This document shows, piece by piece, positions 6,385 to 11,140 of a stretch of DNA of 11,140 bases. Positions within the stretch are counted from its first letter, which is position 1. Each line of letters starts with the position of its first letter. The notes beneath the pieces are model-generated. The model saw only the letters and a list, made by a program, of their open reading frames with translations. It searched no databases and was not told the origin of the DNA. A program made the position numbers and the translations under genes. Source of the stretch: Bacillota bacterium (GTDB taxonomy: Bacteria > Bacillota > Bacilli > Thermoactinomycetales > DSM-44946); contig JAJYSD010000010.1 in assembly GCA_021793745.1 (NCBI GenBank), positions 1 to 11,140 of the forward strand, in the 5' to 3' direction.

Positions 6385-7779
6385 ATGACTACCCTCGATC
6401 TTCCTGAAAAAGCGATGAACGACGAGCAAGCAATTCGCGAGGAAGTGGTTACCGCTTCAAAAACCCTTTCCCCTTCGATCGCCCTTCATCCGTCCCTTCC
6501 CTGGTATTCCGAGGTCATGATGATACTGAATCCCCGTGATGCGGTGGAGAGGGCCCGGGACAAAAAGTTGCTGTATAATTGCTTGAACTTGCACGGCGTT
6601 CCCGTGGCGGCCGATCGAACCGCCCTGCTCCGCCAATATGTGGTTCCCGTGTTTCAGACCGATGTCCTCGCCATGTATCGTTCCAGAAACAGCTATGTCT
6701 GGTTGGCCAACCGGAACCGACGAAGCCGCTTGCCGTTTCACCGGGTCAGTGCATCGGACAAGAGCAAGGAGGTCCAGCGTACCGGACGGCTGGCGATCCG
6801 CGCTTTGTATGCCATGGGGCTGGATTACGGGGTTGTCAAAATCGGTGTGCAGCCCGGCGGACAGCTGGTGGTGTTGGATCTGATCGTCGAACCCAAATTG
6901 AATCGGGAGATGGAGGACGGATTCGTCCGATCGATTTATTTGTACGGAAAACAACTTCCCCATGCGGTCAAGCCGGTGGAGAAGGTGATGCTCGGCGCCG
7001 ATCCGGAATTTATCATGCAGTCAAAGGAGGGGGACCTGGTCCTGGCATCCAAGTTTTTTCCCCGCTATGGACGGGTGGGATGTGATGCCATCTGGTACGG
7101 GTCCAACCGGTCGGACAAACCGCTCGTGGAACTTCGCCCGAAGCCGTCGACCACCCCTCGCAATCTCGTGGTGCAGATGATGCGGGGGATGATTTACGCT
7201 GCCAAGAAGGTGAACGATCCTTCGATCCGCTGGCTGGCGGGAGGCATGCCTTATCCGGGGTATCCCCTCGGGGGGCACATTCATTTTAGCGGTGTGTGGC
7301 TCAATTTCAAGTTGCTTCGGGCCCTGGACAATTATCTGACGTTGCCGTTGATGCTGGCGGAGGATCCGCGGGGGGTGAAAAGGCGGCCGAAATACGGCTA
7401 TCTGGGCGATTTCCGGCCGCAGTTCCATGGAGGGTTCGAGTACCGCACCCTTCCCAGCTGGCTCATTTCCCCGACCTTGACCAAGGGGGTGGTGGCTTTG
7501 GCCCAGCTGATCGCCGCCAAATATCCCTATCTCCGCTATGATTTTCTTCAGGAGTATTCGGTGCAGAAAGCTTATTACCAGGGGGACAAAGAGGTGATCC
7601 GGGATAAGCTGATGGAGATCTGGACGGATTTGAGCAGCCTTTCCGAATACGGACATTTTCAGGAGGACCTGGAAGGATTTTTCGACTGGGTTTTTTCCGG
7701 GAAAACCTGGGATGAATCCGTTGATTTTCGGCCGCGGTGGAAATTGCCCCCCTACCATCGAAAAAAGGCATCGTCTTAA
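6385..7779 (+). CDS. COOH-NH2 ligase (phiEco32-like type 2 amidoligase) with ATP-grasp-like N-terminus
   Basis: The 464-residue product has two parts. Residues 202-365 carry the glutamine-synthetase-fold signature of phage phiEco32-like COOH-NH2 ligases: GADPEF (204-209), ELRP (249-252), GGHIHF (296-301) and GFEYRTLPSW (350-359), which supply the acidic and His residues for Mg-ATP. Such enzymes join a carboxylate to an amine as an amide. Residues 50-175 resemble an ATP-grasp: DK (59-60) before GVPV, then GLDYG and VVLDLIVEPKL (162-172), which corresponds to the usual vlEvN..Pgl strand with Asp165 for Glu and Ile for the Mg-binding Asn; the middle of a normal ATP-grasp is missing, so this part may be inactive. 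No signal peptide or membrane segment is seen. ATG 6385 follows AAAGGGGAC; the longer frame overlaps cotE and its terminator. Promoter and position suggest a spore-coat role; substrate unknown. Confidence 0.8.
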   Translation: MTTLDLPEKAMNDEQAIREEVVTASKTLSPSIALHPSLPWYSEVMMILNPRDAVERARDKKLLYNCLNLHGVPVAADRTALLRQYVVPVFQTDVLAMYRSRNSYVWLANRNRRSRLPFHRVSASDKSKEVQRTGRLAIRALYAMGLDYGVVKIGVQPGGQLVVLDLIVEPKLNREMEDGFVRSIYLYGKQLPHAVKPVEKVMLGADPEFIMQSKEGDLVLASKFFPRYGRVGCDAIWYGSNRSDKPLVELRPKPSTTPRNLVVQMMRGMIYAAKKVNDPSIRWLAGGMPYPGYPLGGHIHFSGVWLNFKLLRALDNYLTLPLMLAEDPRGVKRRPKYGYLGDFRPQFHGGFEYRTLPSWLISPTLTKGVVALAQLIAAKYPYLRYDFLQEYSVQKAYYQGDKEVIRDKLMEIWTDLSSLSEYGHFQEDLEGFFDWVFSGKTWDESVDFRPRWKLPPYHRKKASS

Positions 7780-7788
7780 AAAGTTCGC

Positions 7789-7817
7789 TTGTTCGCCGGT
7801 ATTCCGCGTGGTAAAAT
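7789..7817 (+). promoter_or_regulatory. Promoter of mutS-mutL
   Basis: TTGTTC (7789-7794), a 17-base spacer and TAAAAT (7812-7817), with TGG before the -10 making an extended -10. The expected start near 7824 leaves a leader of about 45 bases. No terminator is seen between the amidoligase stop and this point, so some read-through from the sporulation gene into mutS is also possible. Confidence 0.65.
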
Positions 7818-7868
7818 AAACCGTGCGACGATGAGAACGAAAAGATTACAGCAATCGGAGGGTTTCCC

Positions 7869-10469
7869 TTGGCGAATTACACTCCGATGATCCAGCAGTA
7901 TTTGTCGATTAAGGCGGAATATCCGGATGCCTTTTTATTTTTTCGCCTCGGCGATTTCTACGAAATGTTTTTTGACGACGCCAAAAAGGCGGCCGAGGAG
8001 TTGGAGATTGTTTTAACATCCCGGGATGGCGGGAGAGAGCGCGTTCCGATGTGCGGCGTTCCCTATCATTCCGCGGAGACATATATCGAACGGCTGATTG
8101 ACAAGGGATATAAGGTGGCCATCTGCGAACAGGTGGAGGATCCCTCCGAGGCCAAAGGGGTGGTCCGGCGGGAAGTGGTTCGGGTCATCACCCCCGGCAC
8201 GGTGATCGAAGAGCAGATGCTGGAGGAAAAGGAGAACAACTTTTTGGTTGTTCTGGACGGAAGAGGACATCGTCCGGCCCTGGCGGCCTGCGATCTGTCG
8301 ACGGGGGAGTGTCATCTCACCCAGCTGGAGGGATCCGACGATCTCCTGGATGAAGCGGCTTCCTTTCATCCCAGAGAGGTGCTCCTCAGCGGAGCCATGG
8401 CTCAGGACAAGGTATTCAGGAAGCAGCTGGTCGCGCGGCTCGGAAGCGTGGTCACCCCCGTTTCCGACGAGGAGCTTCCATCCCTTTCAGAGATGGAGCA
8501 GCAGCTGAAGGAACAGTTTCCGGAGGATTGGGGCGCGCTCACTTCCCCGGAACTCGTCCGGGTGTCGGGAGTGCTTCTTTCTTATTTGCGCCGGACACAG
8601 AAACGGACGTTGCGTCATCTCCACCGGTTGCACCGATATGATGTCCGGCGTTTTATGATGTTGGACGATTCGGCCCGTCGCAATCTGGAGTTGACGGCCA
8701 ATCTCCGGGACGGCAAACGGCAGGGTTCCCTTCTCTGGCTTCTGGATCGGACCGCAACGGCGATGGGAAGCCGCCTGCTTAAGAAATGGCTGGACAAGCC
8801 CCTGTTGGACTTGAAAGCGATCCGATCCCGCCAGGAAGTGGTGCAGGCTTTTGTCGAGAATTTGATCCTGTTGGAAGAGGTGCGCACCCAATTAAAGGGG
8901 ATTTACGATCTGGAGCGGATCGCCGCCCGCATTGCCTACGGTTCCGCCAACGGGAGGGACCTGCGTTCCCTGTGCCGTTCGCTACAGGCGGTGCCTTCCC
9001 TGAAGGAACACCTGGCTGAGAGCGGCGTTCCGGAACTCATTTCCCTGGCGGAGCAGATGGACCCTTGCTCCGATGTGGCTCGTCTGGTGGAAGAGGCGAT
9101 CGTCGAGGATCCTCCTGCCGTCGTAAAGGAAGGGGGAGTGATCCGGGATGGCTATGATTCCGATTTGGATCGGCTGCGGAGCATTCAACGGGAGGGGAAG
9201 GACTGGATTGCCCGTCTGGAGGAGCGGGAGCGCGAAGCGACCGGGATCCGGTCTCTGAAGGTAGGCTATAACAAAGTGTTCGGCTATTATATTGAGGTGA
9301 CGAAGGCCAACCTTCGCCATCTTCCCGAAGGCCGGTATCAGCGGAAGCAGACGCTGGCCAATGCGGAGCGTTTCATCACACCGGAGTTGAAGGAGCGGGA
9401 GCGACAGGTATTGGAAGCGGAGGAGCGGGCCGTCGCCCTGGAATATCGGCTGTTTACGGAGGTTCGCGAGGCGATTGCCCAGCAGATTCCGCGCCTTCAG
9501 GCCTTGGCGGAGGAGGTGGCCCGCCTGGATGTTTTGCAGGCCTTTGCTACCGTCTCCCTGGATCGCGCATATGTAAGGCCGCAAATGGAGGAGGCCGGCG
9601 AATTTCGGATCGAAGAGGGTCGCCATCCGGTGGTGGAGGCGGTCATGGAGGCGGGGACGTTCGTTCCCAACGATGTGCACATGGATTGCGACCATCGCCA
9701 AATCCTTCTCATCACCGGCCCCAACATGGCGGGGAAAAGCACGTTCATGCGCCAGACGGCCCTGATCGTCATCATGGCCCAGATCGGCTGTTTTGTCCCG
9801 GCCAGGCAGGCGACCATCCCGGTGGTCGACCGGATTTTTACGCGGATCGGCGCATCGGATGATTTGACCGGAGGCAGGAGCACCTTCATGGTGGAGATGG
9901 CGGAAACGCGCCAAGCCTTGATGCAGGCTTCCCCGAACAGCCTCATCCTGCTGGATGAAGTGGGCAGGGGGACCTCCACCTATGACGGGATGGCCCTGGC
10001 TCAATCCATCGTGGAATATGTTCACAATCACGTGGGTGCGAAAACGCTGTTTTCCACCCATTATCACGAGCTGACCGCGCTGGAGGAGTCCCTGCCGCGG
10101 GTGGTCAATGTCCATGCCCGCTGTATCGAAAAAGAGGGAAAGGTGGTTTTTCTCCACCGGATTGAACCGGGGAAGGCGGACCGCAGTTATGGCATTCACG
10201 TGGCTGAGCGGGCGGGTCTTCCGCAGGCGGTGATTTCGAGGGCGAAAGTGATCCTGGAGGAGCTGGAGAGCCGCGGGGAAACGGCGGCGGGCGGGCAGCT
10301 GAATCTGTTTCAGTTTATGGCGGAGCCCGAAGGGGAAAATGGAGGAGTGTCAGACCGGGAGAAGCAGGTGATCGAAGATCTCCTATCCTGGGATGTGCTT
10401 CAGGCGTCTCCGCTCGATACGGTTCAGTTTTTCTACGAGCTGCAACGACGGCTGCGGGATGGCGAATAG
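7869..10469 (+). CDS. mutS: DNA mismatch repair protein MutS
   Basis: MutS binds base mismatches and small loops, then as an ATP-driven sliding clamp recruits MutL. The 866-residue product is full length. The mismatch-reading Phe-x-Glu is Phe30-Tyr31-Glu32 in GDFYEMF. Core, lever and clamp domains fill roughly residues 130-560. The ATPase shows Walker A GPNMAGKST (617-625), Walker B LLDE (694-697) with the signature GRGTST (699-704), and STHYHE with His731. QLNLF at 810-814 fits the beta-clamp-binding consensus QLxLF, in the region where B. subtilis MutS binds DnaN. The start is TTG at 7869, set by CGGAGGG (7856-7862) at six bases and by the N-terminus AxYTPMIQQY shared with B. subtilis MutS. 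A 15-base gap to mutL indicates an operon. Confidence 0.97.
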   Translation: MANYTPMIQQYLSIKAEYPDAFLFFRLGDFYEMFFDDAKKAAEELEIVLTSRDGGRERVPMCGVPYHSAETYIERLIDKGYKVAICEQVEDPSEAKGVVRREVVRVITPGTVIEEQMLEEKENNFLVVLDGRGHRPALAACDLSTGECHLTQLEGSDDLLDEAASFHPREVLLSGAMAQDKVFRKQLVARLGSVVTPVSDEELPSLSEMEQQLKEQFPEDWGALTSPELVRVSGVLLSYLRRTQKRTLRHLHRLHRYDVRRFMMLDDSARRNLELTANLRDGKRQGSLLWLLDRTATAMGSRLLKKWLDKPLLDLKAIRSRQEVVQAFVENLILLEEVRTQLKGIYDLERIAARIAYGSANGRDLRSLCRSLQAVPSLKEHLAESGVPELISLAEQMDPCSDVARLVEEAIVEDPPAVVKEGGVIRDGYDSDLDRLRSIQREGKDWIARLEEREREATGIRSLKVGYNKVFGYYIEVTKANLRHLPEGRYQRKQTLANAERFITPELKERERQVLEAEERAVALEYRLFTEVREAIAQQIPRLQALAEEVARLDVLQAFATVSLDRAYVRPQMEEAGEFRIEEGRHPVVEAVMEAGTFVPNDVHMDCDHRQILLITGPNMAGKSTFMRQTALIVIMAQIGCFVPARQATIPVVDRIFTRIGASDDLTGGRSTFMVEMAETRQALMQASPNSLILLDEVGRGTSTYDGMALAQSIVEYVHNHVGAKTLFSTHYHELTALEESLPRVVNVHARCIEKEGKVVFLHRIEPGKADRSYGIHVAERAGLPQAVISRAKVILEELESRGETAAGGQLNLFQFMAEPEGENGGVSDREKQVIEDLLSWDVLQASPLDTVQFFYELQRRLRDGE

Positions 10470-10484
10470 CCGGAGGGAGATGAG

Positions 10485-11140
10485 ATGAGCAGAATCCGTA
10501 TCTTGGATGACCGACTGGCCAACCAGATTGCAGCGGGAGAAGTGGTGGAGCGACCGGCTTCCGTCGTGAAGGAGTTGGTCGAAAACGCCATCGATGCGGG
10601 GGCGGATCAGATTCTCGTGGAGATCGAAGAAGGGGGGATTCGTTCCATTCGGGTGGTGGACAACGGGTGCGGGATGGGGCGCGAGGATGCACAGCTGGCC
10701 TTCAGCCGCCATGCGACGAGCAAGATCCACCGAGAGCGTGATCTCTTTGCCATCCGCACGCTGGGATTCCGGGGGGAGGCCCTTCCCAGCATCGCCTCCG
10801 TTTCCCGGATGACCCTGATCACCGCGGAGAAGGGAGCGGAGGCGGCCACCCGGGTTGACCTGGAAGGGGGAGAGCTGCGATCCGTGGGTGAAACGGCCCA
10901 TCCCCCCGGGACGGATGTGACGGTGCGGGACCTTTTTTTCAATACGCCCGCCCGTTTGAAACACCTGAAAACCGTCAACACTGAAGTTAGCCACGTGGCG
11001 GATATCGTGGGGCGGTTGGCTTTGGCTCATCCGGAGATTCGATTCACCCTCCGCCATGATGGCCGGGAGTTGATCCGAACCCTCGGAGACGGAAAGCTTC
11101 TTCATGTGGTCCATGCCCTGTACGGCGGAAAAGTGGCCAG
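10485..11140 (+). CDS. mutL: DNA mismatch repair protein MutL (5' part, runs off the window)
   Basis: MutL couples mismatch recognition by MutS to strand incision; in Bacillales the C-terminal domain, not visible here, is normally an endonuclease. The 218 codons present cover the GHKL ATPase domain: Glu30 (catalytic base, E. coli Glu29), Asn34 (Mg-ATP) and ENAIDAGA; DNGCGM (59-64); ATSKI (77-81) and TLGFRGEAL (92-100); then a GTDVTV..LFFNTPAR lid-region motif. The ATG at 10485 follows GGAGG (10472-10476) at eight bases; an ATG at 10480 is out of frame and stops after two codons. The reading frame is intact to the window end. Confidence 0.97.
   Translation, partial: MSRIRILDDRLANQIAAGEVVERPASVVKELVENAIDAGADQILVEIEEGGIRSIRVVDNGCGMGREDAQLAFSRHATSKIHRERDLFAIRTLGFRGEALPSIASVSRMTLITAEKGAEAATRVDLEGGELRSVGETAHPPGTDVTVRDLFFNTPARLKHLKTVNTEVSHVADIVGRLALAHPEIRFTLRHDGRELIRTLGDGKLLHVVHALYGGKVA

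Noticed and set aside
8982..10199. 405-codon open frame on the minus strand within mutS
   Set aside because: It lies wholly inside the conserved mutS core and ATPase region, with no ribosome-binding site or domain supporting it.
1..11140. Search for CRISPR arrays, tRNA or rRNA genes, insertion sequences and prophage genes
   Set aside because: No regularly spaced repeats, tRNA cloverleaf, rRNA-like sequence, transposase or integrase was seen; the phage link of the amidoligase is by protein family only.

Overview
This window is chromosomal DNA of an endospore-forming Firmicute of the order Bacillales. The signs are a CotE outer-coat morphogenetic protein, RicA (YmcA), Bacillus-type Shine-Dalgarno sequences, and sigA-like and mother-cell-sigma-like promoters. 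The DNA is fairly GC-rich for the order, which would suit Thermoactinomycetaceae or a related thermophilic lineage; the family assignment is a guess from composition and protein style. All genes point right. The core order tdh-kbl-miaB-ricA-cotE-mutS-mutL is that of the Bacillus subtilis chromosome, with one gene added between cotE and mutS. In B. subtilis spoVS lies before tdh; here a 5'-nucleotidase-like gene does.

Layout. 1-977: the 3' part of a 5'-nucleotidase/metallophosphatase, closed by a terminator. 1030-3477: the threonine-catabolic pair tdh-kbl, with its own extended -10 promoter, a hairpin over the tdh ribosome-binding site, and a strong terminator. 3478-3593: an AT-rich, gene-free gap full of inverted repeats, ending in a Shine-Dalgarno-like sequence with no gene behind it. 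3594-5618: miaB (tRNA ms2i6A37 methylthiotransferase) and ricA (RNase Y specificity factor) as a two-gene unit from a clear sigA-type promoter to a terminator. 5620-6308: cotE, with a possible mother-cell-sigma promoter and a terminator. 6318-7779: a 464-residue protein that joins an ATP-grasp-like N-terminal half lacking key parts to a glutamine-synthetase-fold COOH-NH2 ligase (amidoligase) domain; it is preceded by an essentially perfect sigma-K promoter. 7789-11140: mutS (TTG start, own promoter) and the first 218 codons of mutL.

How the genes work together. Tdh and Kbl convert threonine to glycine plus acetyl-CoA. MiaB and RicA both carry Fe-S cysteine motifs and act on RNA. CotE assembles the outer coat, and the neighbouring amidoligase, with its predicted late mother-cell promoter, is best read as a candidate enzyme of coat peptide modification or crosslinking. 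MutS and MutL form the mismatch-repair pair. The amidoligase gene is the least characterised and most interesting item here; its spore-coat role is an inference from promoter and position.
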